NCBI RefSeq assembly: GCF_000719265.1
Contig: NZ_JOFL01000001.1
Location: 62,001 to 126,000 of the forward strand
Length of the DNA stretch: 64,000 bases
Origin: Streptomyces roseoverticillatus
GTDB taxonomy: Bacteria > Actinomycetota > Actinomycetes > Streptomycetales > Streptomycetaceae
Direction: 5' to 3'
Shown in pieces: positions 57,102 to 64,000 of the stretch. How positions within the stretch are numbered: position 1 is the first letter of the stretch; each line of letters begins with the position of its first letter. The position numbers and the translations under genes are program-made. The notes under the pieces are model-generated. The model was not told the origin of the DNA. It ran no database searches and saw nothing but the letters and a program-made list of their open reading frames with translations.

Positions 57102-58108
57102 GGGCGTTCGCGTACACGCGCGCCGGCGGCGTCGACGAGGCGATCGCGGCGCTCGCGGCCTCGCCCGGCGGGATGTTCCTCGGCGGCGGTACGAATCTGG
57201 TGGACCTGATGAAGCTGGGGGTCGCCTCCCCCGGTCTGCTGGTGGACATCGGCCGGCTGCCGCTCACGGAGGTCCGGGAGACGCCCGACGGCGGCCTGCG
57301 CATCGGCGCGAACGTCCGCAACAGCGATCTCGCCGCCCACCCCGCCGTGCGGGCCCGCTACCCCGCGCTGTCCCAGGCGGTGCTGGCGGGCGCCTCCGGG
57401 CAGATCCGCAACACGGCCACCACGGGCGGGAACCTCCTGCAGCGCACCCGTTGCCTGTACTTCCAGGACGTGGCCAAGCCGTGCAACAAGCGGGAGCCGG
57501 GCAGCGGCTGTCCCGCCCGCGAGGGCGTCCACCGCGACCTCGCCGTGCTCGGCCACTCGGCGGCGTGCGTCGCCACGCACCCCTCCGACATGGCCGTGGC
57601 CCTCGCGGCGCTCGACGCGGTCGTGCACCTGCGCGGCCCCGGCGGCGAACGGACCGTTCCGCTCTGCGACTTCCACCGGCTGCCCGGCGACGAGCCGCAG
57701 CGCGACACGGTCATCGAGCCCGCCGAGCTCGTCGTGGCCGTCGGGCTGCCGGCACCGCCCGCGGGGCGCTCTGCGTACCGGAAGGCGCGCGACCGTGCCT
57801 CGTACGCCTTCGCGCTCGCCTCCGTCGCCGCGGCGCTCGACCTCCGCGCCGGAGTCGTGGAGGAGGTCCGGCTGGCCTTCGGAGGGCTGGCCCACAAGCC
57901 GTGGCGGGCGCGGGTGGCGGAGGAGGCGCTGCGCGGCGCCCCGGCCACCGAGGAGTCGTATCGGCGGGCCGCGGAGGCCGAGCTGGCGGCGGCCGAGCCG
58001 CTGCGCGACAACGCCTTCAAGGTGCCGCTGGCCCGCAATCTGGCGGCACGGGTGCTGGGTGATCTCGCCGCGGAGGCCGGGAAGGCCGAGGGGGCGACCG
58101 CGCCGTGA
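57098..58108 (+). CDS. Molybdenum hydroxylase FAD subunit (PaoB/YagS-like)
   Basis: GTG 57098 overlaps the previous stop (GTGA). This 336-aa protein has FLGGGTNLVDLMKLGVASPGLLVDIGRLPLTEV and ASGQIRNTATTGGNLLQRTRCLYFQD, the FAD-binding segments. The Cys-rich insert CLYFQDVAKPCNKREPGSGCPAREG is the site of the extra [4Fe-4S] cluster seen in E. coli PaoB. AYRKARDRASYAFALASVAAALDL is the C-terminal CO-dehydrogenase flavoprotein domain. It passes electrons from the iron-sulfur subunit to the acceptor. Confidence 0.95.
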   Translation: MRAFAYTRAGGVDEAIAALAASPGGMFLGGGTNLVDLMKLGVASPGLLVDIGRLPLTEVRETPDGGLRIGANVRNSDLAAHPAVRARYPALSQAVLAGASGQIRNTATTGGNLLQRTRCLYFQDVAKPCNKREPGSGCPAREGVHRDLAVLGHSAACVATHPSDMAVALAALDAVVHLRGPGGERTVPLCDFHRLPGDEPQRDTVIEPAELVVAVGLPAPPAGRSAYRKARDRASYAFALASVAAALDLRAGVVEEVRLAFGGLAHKPWRARVAEEALRGAPATEESYRRAAEAELAAAEPLRDNAFKVPLARNLAARVLGDLAAEAGKAEGATAP

Positions 58109-60174
58109 GCGACCCCGGACCCGTACGCCTCGAAGGCCGCGAGAAGGTCACCGGCACGGCCCGCTACGCCGCCGAGCACACCCCGCCCGGCACGGCGTAC
58201 GCGTGGCCCGTCCCCGCCGCGGTCCCGCGCGGCCGGGTCGTGGCGGTCGACGCCGGCGCGGCGCTGGCCGAGCCCGGTGCCGTGGCCGTCCTGACGCACG
58301 AGAACGCGCCGCGGCTGAAGCGGGTGGACGACGACACGCTGCTGGTGCTGCAGAACGACCAGGTGCCGCACCGCGGCTGGTACGTGGCGCTGGCGGTCGC
58401 CGACACGCCGGAGGCCGCCCGCGCCATGGCGGCCGCGGTCCGGGTCTCATACGCCCCCGAGGAGCACGACGTCGTGCTCACGCCCGGCCACCCGCGCCTC
58501 TACGTCCCCGAGAAGGCCAACGCCGGCGTCCCGGGCAGCCGGGAGCGGGGCGACTTCGACGGCGCGTACGCGAGCGCACCCGTACGCGTCGACGCCACGT
58601 ACACGACGCACGCCCTGCACAACCACCCCATGGAGCCGCACGCCACGACGGCCCGCTGGGAGGACGGCCGGCTCGTCGCGTACGACTCCTGCCAGGGCGC
58701 GAACGCCGTGCAGGAGACGCTGGCCGGGCTGTTCGGCGTGGACAAGGGGCGGATCACGGTCGTCGCCGAGCACGTGGGCGGCGGATTCGGCTGCAAGGGC
58801 ACGCCCCGCCCGCAGGTCGTCCTGGCCGCGATGGCCGCCCGGCACACCGGACGCCCCGTCAGGCTGGCACTGCCGCGGGCCCAGCTCGCGGCGGTCGTCG
58901 GCCACCGGGCGCCGCTCGTTCAGCGGCTGCGGCTCGGGGCGGGCGAGGACGGTGTGATCAGCGCGCTCGCGCACGAGGTCACCACGCACACCTCCACCGT
59001 GCGCGAGTTCGTGGAGCAGGCGGCGGTCCCGTCGCGCGCCATGTACGTCTCACCGAACAGCCGCACCACGCACCGGGTCGTCGCCCTCGACGTCCCGAGC
59101 CCGTCGTGGATGCGGGCGCCGGGCGAGGCCCCCGGGATGTACGCGCTGGAGTGCGCGATGGACGAGCTCGCCTGTGCCGCCGGGGTGGACCCGGTCGAGC
59201 TGAGGGTGCGCAACGACACCGCGGCCGAACCGGACAGCGGGAAGCCGTACAGCAGCCGGCACCTGGTCGAGTGCCTGCGCGAGGGGGCGCGCCGCTTCGG
59301 CTGGGAGGCGCGCGACCCCCGCCCGCGCTCACGCGCCGAGGGGCGGCTGCTCGTCGGCACCGGGGTGGCCTCCTCGTACTATCCCGTCTTCCACATGCCG
59401 TCCTCCGCGGAGGCGCACGTCACCGAGACCGGCCGCTACCGCGTCCGGATCAACGCCACCGACATCGGCACGGGTGCCCGCACCGTCGTCGCGCTGATCG
59501 CGGCCGAGGCGCTCGGCGTGGCCCTCGACCGGGTCGCCGTCGAGATCGGCAGCAGCGACCTGCCCGCGGCGTGGCTCGCCGGAGGGTCCGGGGGCACCGG
59601 CTCGTGGGGGTGGGCCGTGCACAAGGCCTGCCGCGCGCTGAACGCTATGGTCGACGCGCGCGGCGGGACCGTGCCGCCCGGCGGCCTGACCGCCACGGCC
59701 GACACCGCGGACGACATCCCGTCCGATCCGCCGCACGCGATGGCGTCCTTCGGCGCGCAGTTCGCGGAGGTGACGGTCGACACGGACACCGGGGAGGTAC
59801 GGGTCCGCCGGCTCCTGGGCGTCTTCGCCGCCGGCCGGATCCTCAACGCCCGTACGGCGCGCAGCCAGTTCATCGGCGGGATGACGATGGGGGTGGGCAT
59901 GGCGCTCCTGGAGGGCAGCACCATGGACCCGCGGTTCGGCGACTTCGCGGAGCGGGATCTCGCCTCATACCACGTGCCGACGCATGCGGACGTCCGCGGC
60001 ATCGAGGCGCACTGGATCGACGAGACCGATCCTCTGCTCAACCCGATGGGCAGCAAGGGCATCGGCGAGATCGGTATCGTCGGCACGGCCGCGGCGATCG
60101 CCAACGCGGTGCACCACGCGACGGGGGTACGGGTGCGGGACCTGCCGGTCCTGCCTGAGAAGGTGCTGGGCTGA
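58105..60174 (+). CDS. Molybdenum cofactor-binding catalytic subunit (PaoC/YagR-like aldehyde or purine oxidoreductase)
   Basis: GTG 58105 overlaps the FAD-subunit stop. The 689-aa large subunit opens VRLEGREKVTGTARYAAEHTPPGTAYAWPV, as in the xanthine oxidase family. EHVGGGFGCKGTPRPQ is the first MoCo contact, RAPGEAPGMYALECAMDELA the second, and LNPMGSKGIGEIGIVGTAAAIANAVHHATG near the C-terminus contains the catalytic Glu (GxGE). With subunits A and B it forms an aldehyde, aromatic-aldehyde or purine hydroxylase. No dedicated XdhC/PaoD chaperone gene follows, so cofactor insertion must rely on a gene elsewhere. Confidence 0.94.
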   Translation: MSDPGPVRLEGREKVTGTARYAAEHTPPGTAYAWPVPAAVPRGRVVAVDAGAALAEPGAVAVLTHENAPRLKRVDDDTLLVLQNDQVPHRGWYVALAVADTPEAARAMAAAVRVSYAPEEHDVVLTPGHPRLYVPEKANAGVPGSRERGDFDGAYASAPVRVDATYTTHALHNHPMEPHATTARWEDGRLVAYDSCQGANAVQETLAGLFGVDKGRITVVAEHVGGGFGCKGTPRPQVVLAAMAARHTGRPVRLALPRAQLAAVVGHRAPLVQRLRLGAGEDGVISALAHEVTTHTSTVREFVEQAAVPSRAMYVSPNSRTTHRVVALDVPSPSWMRAPGEAPGMYALECAMDELACAAGVDPVELRVRNDTAAEPDSGKPYSSRHLVECLREGARRFGWEARDPRPRSRAEGRLLVGTGVASSYYPVFHMPSSAEAHVTETGRYRVRINATDIGTGARTVVALIAAEALGVALDRVAVEIGSSDLPAAWLAGGSGGTGSWGWAVHKACRALNAMVDARGGTVPPGGLTATADTADDIPSDPPHAMASFGAQFAEVTVDTDTGEVRVRRLLGVFAAGRILNARTARSQFIGGMTMGVGMALLEGSTMDPRFGDFAERDLASYHVPTHADVRGIEAHWIDETDPLLNPMGSKGIGEIGIVGTAAAIANAVHHATGVRVRDLPVLPEKVLG

Positions 60175-60207
60175 GCGAGCGGGGGGTGCGGCCCGCGGGG
60201 CGCCCGA

Positions 60208-60333
60208 TCACTTGTCGGCGTGCCCGCCGATGTAGAACAGCAGCCAGATGAAGCCGGCGAAGAGGTGCGTGATGAACACGTAGACCAGCACCCGGAAGGC
60301 GATCTGGCGCTCCGCCCGCTTCTCGCCGTCCAT
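60208..60333 (-). CDS. 41-aa membrane peptide (DUF6126-like)
   Basis: ATG at 60333 is preceded by AGGAGGAG with ideal spacing. The frame ends at TGA 60208-60210. The peptide is MDGEKRAERQIAFRVLVYVF, then ITHLFAGFIWLLFYIGGHADK. A basic, soluble N-terminus (about 10 residues) is followed by one long membrane helix and a short polar end. This size and the IAFR-x(5)-FxxHLxAxFxWLLF pattern are those of the small DUF6126-type proteins scattered in Streptomyces. Function is unknown. It is convergent with the molybdenum hydroxylase operon. Confidence 0.78.
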   Translation of the reverse strand: MDGEKRAERQIAFRVLVYVFITHLFAGFIWLLFYIGGHADK

Positions 60334-60491
60334 TACGGGTCTCCTCCTGACCGGTGCGGTCACGCTTGCCGCGTGGCGCGTGGCGCTCGCCGCGTGGCGC
60401 TCGCCGCTGTAGGAAGGCGATTCTACCGTTCGGGCACGGCCACGGATCTGCGCAGGGTGACGACGGGGGACCGCGGGCCGGGCCGGCTCGG

Positions 60492-60709
60492 CACCGCCGG
60501 ATGCCGCCGTGGTGGTTGATCGCCGCCGCGGCGGAAGAAAAGCGGGGGTTCCGCGCCCTCGGATCCGCCGACCGCGGCGGAGACCGGCGGTGCTCTACGA
60601 ACCGGGGTTCGCCCGACACCGCCGGATGCCACCGTCGTCGCTGAGCGCCGCCACGGCGGAAGAAAAGCCGGGGTTCCGCGCCGTCGGATCCGCCGCCGCG
60701 GCGGGAGAC
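60492..60709. repeat. Duplicated 93-bp intergenic sequence
   Basis: Two direct copies, 60492-60584 and 60617-60709 (offset exactly 125), share CACCGCCGGATGCC, CGGCGGAAGAAAAG, GGGGTTCCGCGCC and CGGATCCGCCG, with a few substitutions. A third, partial copy of the last part (GCCGTCGCGGCGGGTGAGAAG) ends near 60757. No intact gene lies in 60334-60766; frames on both strands are short and without ribosome sites. It looks like a recent tandem duplication of non-coding DNA. Confidence 0.75.
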
Positions 60710-60766
60710 AGGCCACGAGCCCGCGGCCTTGGAGGCGCCGTCGCGGCGGGTGAGAAGTGAGTGCCC

Positions 60767-61573
60767 TCAGCTCGCCGGCCCCTCGCATGCTTCCAGGATC
60801 AGGCTCGCGACCGTTTCCGGTTCGCGCAGGGTCGGCAGGTGGTCGCTGCCGCCCAGCCTGACCAGGCGGCAGCCGGGGATGCGGGCTGCCATGTCCTCGT
60901 TGCAGCGGATCACCTCGGGCTGGTCCCGTTCGCCGAGGGCCAGCAGGCACGGCATGCTCAGTTCGCCCAGCCGGTCGAAGGCGGGTGCGTCGGGCACCTG
61001 GTGGGGGTGGTTGGTGAACCACGCCCGGATCGCCGACCGCACGTGGGCCGCGGCCTCCGCGTCGCCGTCCGTGCCGGCGGCGCCGAAGGTCCGCAGGGTG
61101 AGGGCGACCAGGCCGTCCATGTCGCCCGCCGTGGCCAGCTTCTCGGCCTCGGCCATGAAGCCGGACGCGGCGAGCCCTTCGTAGCCCGTCACGCCCGGGA
61201 CCAGGAGCGCGAGCGCCGCGACCCGTGCGGGGTCGGCGAGCGCGAGGTTCACGGCGGCGGCACCGCCCATGCTGGAGCCGACCAGGGCGACCCGGCTCAG
61301 GCCGAAGTGGTCGAGGACCGCCACCAGGTCTTCCACCAGCGAGAACTTCGCCGTGGGCGCCGGGGAGCGCCCGTACCCGCGCACGTCGAAGCGGATGACC
61401 CGGTGCCGCTCCACGAGGCGCGGGAGGACCGGGTCCCAGATCCTCGAGTCCGCGACGCCGGGGTGCAGCAGCACCAGCGGCAGGCCGTCCGTCTCCCGGT
61501 GTTCCCCCTTCCCTTCTCCTTGCGAGTCATCCGCCCAGACCTCACCGTCTCCGACCGACACCATCTGCTCCAT
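60767..61573 (-). CDS. Alpha/beta-fold hydrolase
   Basis: The 268-aa protein starts at ATG 61573. LPLVLLHPGVADSRIWDPVLPRL (HPG oxyanion loop), VIRFDVRGYGRSPAP, VALVGSSMGGAAAVNLAL (nucleophile GSSMGG), CLLALGERDQPEVIRC (acid Asp) and LGGSDHLPTLREPETVA (catalytic His) form a complete triad. The short N-terminal insert DSQGEGKGEHRETDG is unusual. It belongs to the large lactonase/haloperoxidase/esterase group and its substrate is not specified. The ABC permease gene upstream ends 44 nt before its start, both on the minus strand. Confidence 0.9.
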   Translation of the reverse strand: MEQMVSVGDGEVWADDSQGEGKGEHRETDGLPLVLLHPGVADSRIWDPVLPRLVERHRVIRFDVRGYGRSPAPTAKFSLVEDLVAVLDHFGLSRVALVGSSMGGAAAVNLALADPARVAALALLVPGVTGYEGLAASGFMAEAEKLATAGDMDGLVALTLRTFGAAGTDGDAEAAAHVRSAIRAWFTNHPHQVPDAPAFDRLGELSMPCLLALGERDQPEVIRCNEDMAARIPGCRLVRLGGSDHLPTLREPETVASLILEACEGPAS

Positions 61574-61617
61574 GCGTCAAGTCTGCGGGCTGCACGGCCC
61601 GTTCCACCAGGAGTGCG

Positions 61618-62451
61618 TCACGGGGCGAGGTCGCGGCGGGCGAGGAGGCGGAAGGCCAGGGCGATGCCCGCGGCGCCGGTGCCGGCGAGGACCGCGAGCT
61701 GTCCCCAGGGGACGGCGCCGTGGGCCAGCACGTCACCGGGCGTGTAGTAGTGGAAGGGGCTGACGAACCGCAGGGGCGCGGCCTTCGACCAGGCCAGGGC
61801 GACGAAGTTGACCGCGAAGCCGACGGCGCCGAAGGCGATGGTGGCTCCCACGACGTGCGCCCGGCTGCGGCCCGCGGCGGAGACGGCCAGCGCGGGCCCG
61901 GTCAGGCACAGCGAGAAGCCGAAGCCCAGCAGGCCGGCCGCGAACACGCCGCCGAGCGGGACGGCGTCGTGCAGGTCCGGCGACAGCGCCACGCCGGCGG
62001 CCACGGCGAGCGTCGCGGCCGCGTTGAGCAGCAGGGAGACCAGGAGGAGCGCGCCGGTCCGCTCGGCCAGCAGCCGGGCCCGGGACACCGGCCGGACCAT
62101 GAGCAGCTCGACGGTGCCCGCCTCGACGTCGGCGGCGACCGCGGCGGCGGCCAGTGAGCCGATGGCGGTCAGCTGCAGGGCGATCCAGAACGGGTGGGTG
62201 AGCCCGGCGCCCAGCAGGCCGGGGTAGCTGGCGATCGTCACGTCGCCGTTCGAGCCGCTGAACGCCTTGAACGCGCCCGGCGGGTTGCGTCCGCCCGCGC
62301 CGAAGATCTGTTCCGCCGACACGGTGGTCGTGATCACGACGATGAGGGCCTCGAAGACGGCCATGCCGGCGGTCAGGGCGGCGATCATCCTGCGGCGGCG
62401 GTGCAGGGCCAGTCGCATGAGGGGGAAGCGGGAGGCGGTCCGGCCGGTCAT
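61618..62451 (-). CDS. ABC-2 type transporter permease
   Basis: This 277-aa protein has six hydrophobic helices: MIAALTAGMAVFEALIVVITTT, HPFWIALQLTAIGSLAAAAVAADV, ALLLVSLLLNAAATLAVAAGVAL, GGVFAAGLLGFGFSLCLTGPALAV, HVVGATIAFGAVGFAVNFVALAW and WGQLAVLAGTGAAGIALAFRLLARRD. AADVEAGTVELLMVRPVSRARLLAER is the intracellular coupling loop typical of ABC-2 permeases of the ABC exporter/YadH kind. ATG 62451 overlaps the ATPase stop by 4 nt. It exports an unknown compound with the ATPase. Confidence 0.88.
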   Translation of the reverse strand: MTGRTASRFPLMRLALHRRRRMIAALTAGMAVFEALIVVITTTVSAEQIFGAGGRNPPGAFKAFSGSNGDVTIASYPGLLGAGLTHPFWIALQLTAIGSLAAAAVAADVEAGTVELLMVRPVSRARLLAERTGALLLVSLLLNAAATLAVAAGVALSPDLHDAVPLGGVFAAGLLGFGFSLCLTGPALAVSAAGRSRAHVVGATIAFGAVGFAVNFVALAWSKAAPLRFVSPFHYYTPGDVLAHGAVPWGQLAVLAGTGAAGIALAFRLLARRDLAP

Positions 62452-63410
62452 GGGGGCGGCTCCCCCCGCTCCTCCGGCTCCCCCGGCCCCCGCGGCCCCC
62501 GCGCCGCCGTCCCGCGGTAAAGGTCGAGGAACGCCTCGTCCAGCCCGGCCTCCTCGACCGTGACGTCCTGCACCGGCAGCGCCAGCAGCTCGCGGAGCGC
62601 GGCGACCGTCCGGTCCGGGGGGATCATGAGGACGGCCTGGTCACCGTGCCAGTCGGGCGACCAGCGGTCGGCGGCGCCCAGGGGCCGCCGGCCCAGGCCG
62701 TCGGCGAAGGTCAGCCGCACCTTGCGGGCCCGGGCCTCGCGCAGGGCGGCGACGGTCGCGGTGGTCACCAGGCGGCCGGCCCGTACGATCGCCACCCGCC
62801 GGCACGTCCGCTGCACCTCGGGCAGGACGTGGCTGGAGAGCAGAACAGTGCGGCCGGAGCGGCCGAGCTCCGCCAAGAGGGCGTAGAAGGTCTCCTGGAC
62901 GAGGGGGTCGAGGCCTTCGGTGGGCTCGTCGAGGACGACGAGTTCCGGTTCGTGCTGCAGGGCCTGGACGAGACCGAGCTTCTGCTTCATGCCGCGCGAG
63001 TACTCGCGCACGGTGCGGTCGAGGTCCGCCCCGGAGAGGTTCAGGCGCGCGCACAGCTCGTCCTGGCGGGGCGCCGGGGCGCCCTGCAGCGTCGCGAGCA
63101 GCCGCAGGGTCTCGCGGCCGGTCAGCTCGGGGTAGAGGCGCAGTTCTCCGGGGAGGTAGCCGAGGTACGGGGCGAGGCTCAGGTGCTCGGTGACCGGGTC
63201 GCGGCCGAGGACGCGGACGCTGCCCTCCGTGGGCCGCAGCAGTCCGACGAGGCAGCGCATGGTGGTGGTCTTGCCCGCGCCGTTGGGCCCCAGGAAGCCG
63301 AAGACCTCGCCCTCGGCGACGCTGATGCCGAGGTCTTCGATGCCGACCGTGCTGCCGTAGCGCTTGGTCAGCGAGACGATGTCGATGGCGTTGTCGACGG
63401 CATTGCCCAT
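62448..63410 (-). CDS. ABC transporter ATP-binding protein
   Basis: The 320-aa protein starts at ATG 63410 (GGGG upstream); a TTG at 63422 is also possible. Walker A is FLGPNGAGKTTTMR, Q-loop GYLPGELRLY, signature YSRGMKQKLGLVQAL, Walker B LVVLDEPTEGLDPL, and H-loop VLLSSHVLPEV. After about residue 210 a regulatory DrrA-like C-terminal domain follows, ending in a Pro/Gly/Glu-rich tail. It powers the ABC-2 permease encoded next (4-nt overlap). The pairing is typical of drug or lipid exporters. Confidence 0.93.
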   Translation of the reverse strand: MGNAVDNAIDIVSLTKRYGSTVGIEDLGISVAEGEVFGFLGPNGAGKTTTMRCLVGLLRPTEGSVRVLGRDPVTEHLSLAPYLGYLPGELRLYPELTGRETLRLLATLQGAPAPRQDELCARLNLSGADLDRTVREYSRGMKQKLGLVQALQHEPELVVLDEPTEGLDPLVQETFYALLAELGRSGRTVLLSSHVLPEVQRTCRRVAIVRAGRLVTTATVAALREARARKVRLTFADGLGRRPLGAADRWSPDWHGDQAVLMIPPDRTVAALRELLALPVQDVTVEEAGLDEAFLDLYRGTAARGPRGPGEPEERGEPPP

Positions 63411-63562
63411 CGGTGTCCCCAAGGCTGTCCCGTGCGGCGTGCTCCTCTCCAGCTTGGTCCCGCGAGGGCCGGGCCGCCAGGGCTCGCGGAAGCGTCCGCT
63501 GAGGGGCGAAGCTGGAGGGAGACCAGCAGAAGAGGGGCGGGCTGAAGGCAGAGGAGCCGGCC

Positions 63563-63850
63563 ATGCCGCACACAGTGGAATGGAACGTTCACCTCGACCT
63601 GTTCGAGGACGAGGGCACGACGAAGGCCCGCGCCACGCTCGACACCGGGACGACGACCGTCACGGGCCGCGGGGTGGCGATGTGCGCGCCGGGCGACAGG
63701 GACATCCCGGAGATCGGCGACGAATTCGCGGCCGGCCGGGCCCTGCGCGATCTCGGCGAGCAGCTGCTGCACACCGCGGAGCACGACGTCGCCGCGGTGG
63801 GCGCGGCGCCGGAGCCCCGGAGGTCGCCGATGTACGGGTGGCCGTTGTAG
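63563..63850 (+). CDS. DUF1876-type small protein (95 aa)
   Basis: ATG 63563 has CAGAGGAG upstream. The sequence VEWNVHLDLFEDEGTTKARATLDTGTTTVTGRGVAM followed by IPEIGDEFAAGRALRDLGEQLLHTAEHDVAAV is the beta-beta-beta-alpha layout of DUF1876, described as a dsRBD-like fold and found in many actinobacteria. It lacks a signal or membrane segment. The role is unknown; homologues often respond to stress. It is divergent from the ABC exporter operon with 152 nt between. Confidence 0.87.
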   Translation: MPHTVEWNVHLDLFEDEGTTKARATLDTGTTTVTGRGVAMCAPGDRDIPEIGDEFAAGRALRDLGEQLLHTAEHDVAAVGAAPEPRRSPMYGWPL

Positions 63851-63910
63851 GAAGGACCCGGCCCGTCGGGACCCTTACCCACCGAGGCCCGCCCGTCGGG
63901 GCCCGGAAGG

Positions 63911-63935
63911 CGGGCCGGGCGGTACGCCCGGCCCG
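63911..63935. terminator. Hairpin between convergent genes
   Basis: CGGGCCGGGCG (63911-63921) pairs with CGCCCGGCCCG (63925-63935) around a GTA loop. It lies 60 nt after the DUF1876 stop and 14 nt before the stop codon of the partial minus-strand gene at the right edge. Confidence 0.7.
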
Positions 63936-63948
63936 GAGCCCGGGTGTC

Positions 63949-64000
63949 TCAGACCCCCACCGCCTCCTCCATTTCCTCCTCCGCCGCGGGCCCGGCGCCC
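63949..64000 (-). CDS. C-terminal end of a further gene (runs off the right edge)
   Basis: Read on the minus strand, the last 52 nt end in a TGA at 63949-63951, after codons for AGPAAEEEMEEAVGV, with G/C third positions. The hairpin at 63911 sits where its terminator would be. Only about 16 residues are visible, acidic and Ala-rich, so the product cannot be named. It is listed because the frame, bias and terminator agree. Confidence 0.42.
   Translation of the reverse strand, partial: GAGPAAEEEMEEAVGV

Noticed and set aside
60492..60709. CRISPR-like array
   Set aside because: Only two long, imperfect copies with a 32-nt interval and no cas genes; a duplication, not an array.
1..64000. tRNA, rRNA, insertion sequences, integrase or prophage genes
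   Set aside because: I looked for cloverleaf-like sequences with CCA-proximal stems, transposase DDE motifs and integrase motifs and saw none; a tRNA-scanning program would be decisive.

Overview
The window is a high-GC actinobacterial chromosome segment. Third codon positions are almost all G or C, GTG starts are common, and Shine-Dalgarno sequences are GGAGG-like. The gene content (mycothiol-type formaldehyde dehydrogenase, HelD-type helicase, a DasR-type operator before a chitinase, many small secreted proteins, an SCO-like hydrophobic peptide, DUF4360 and DUF1876 proteins) points to Streptomyces or a close relative. No rRNA, tRNA, CRISPR array, transposase, phage gene or plasmid origin was seen. 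All functions below come from reading motifs by eye; no database search was run.

Layout. 1-3.9 kb: 5' end of a cytochrome c oxidase subunit I gene (ctaD, minus), a 51-aa hydrophobic peptide, a glutamine-synthetase-like ligase followed by an amidohydrolase (the two halves of fungal FluG, here as separate genes), and a small secreted peptide. 4-11.3 kb: a protein with a degenerate caspase-like domain plus TPR-like repeats, a cytochrome P450, a secreted DUF4360 protein, D-amino-acid oxidase, an NADPH:FMN reductase and a cellulose-synthase-like glycosyltransferase. 11.5-15.2 kb: a secreted RelA/SpoT-type pyrophosphokinase, an ABM-type monooxygenase, a secreted two-repeat protein, an L,D-transpeptidase and a decayed GMC oxidoreductase relic. 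15.2-18.3 kb: a cupin / Tat-exported berberine-bridge-type flavoenzyme / SDR operon. 18.5-21.8 kb: a membrane-anchored repeat protein, an M48 peptidase and an acidic protein.

21.9-28.8 kb holds the most distinctive locus. It is a six-gene operon in which almost every stop overlaps the next start: polyprenyl-phosphate-type glycosyltransferase, FAD amine-oxidase-like enzyme, class III aminotransferase, 122-aa partner protein, GMC oxidoreductase and MFS transporter. Three or four 16-bp direct repeats lie directly before its first gene. The enzyme set (sugar or lipid-linked transfer, two oxidases, transamination, transport) looks like a biosynthetic pathway for an amino-modified envelope glycolipid or small molecule, but I know of no named system that matches it.

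29-38.9 kb: an M15-type lipoprotein peptidase, an ABM protein, an LCP-family envelope polymer ligase with its membrane partner, a GH18 chitinase under a DasR-like operator, an ECF-type sigma factor coupled to a partner gene, an LRR-thioredoxin fusion, and an OFA-family transporter with its 37-aa small subunit. 39-46.8 kb: a HelD-type RNA-polymerase-associated ATPase flanked by striking inverted repeats, hydrolase and SDR genes, a VOC protein, the mycothiol-linked formaldehyde dehydrogenase with a metallo-beta-lactamase-fold hydrolase, and a LysR regulator. 47-55.5 kb: secreted protein, dienelactone hydrolase, Cys-rich peptide, FemAB/GNAT-like transferase, cold-shock protein, C-S-lyase-type aminotransferase, and a GH65 phosphorylase with beta-phosphoglucomutase. 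55.7-64 kb: lipoprotein, a three-subunit molybdenum hydroxylase, a 41-aa membrane peptide, a 93-bp duplicated intergenic sequence, an alpha/beta hydrolase, an ABC-2 exporter pair, a DUF1876 protein, and the last codons of a further minus-strand gene.
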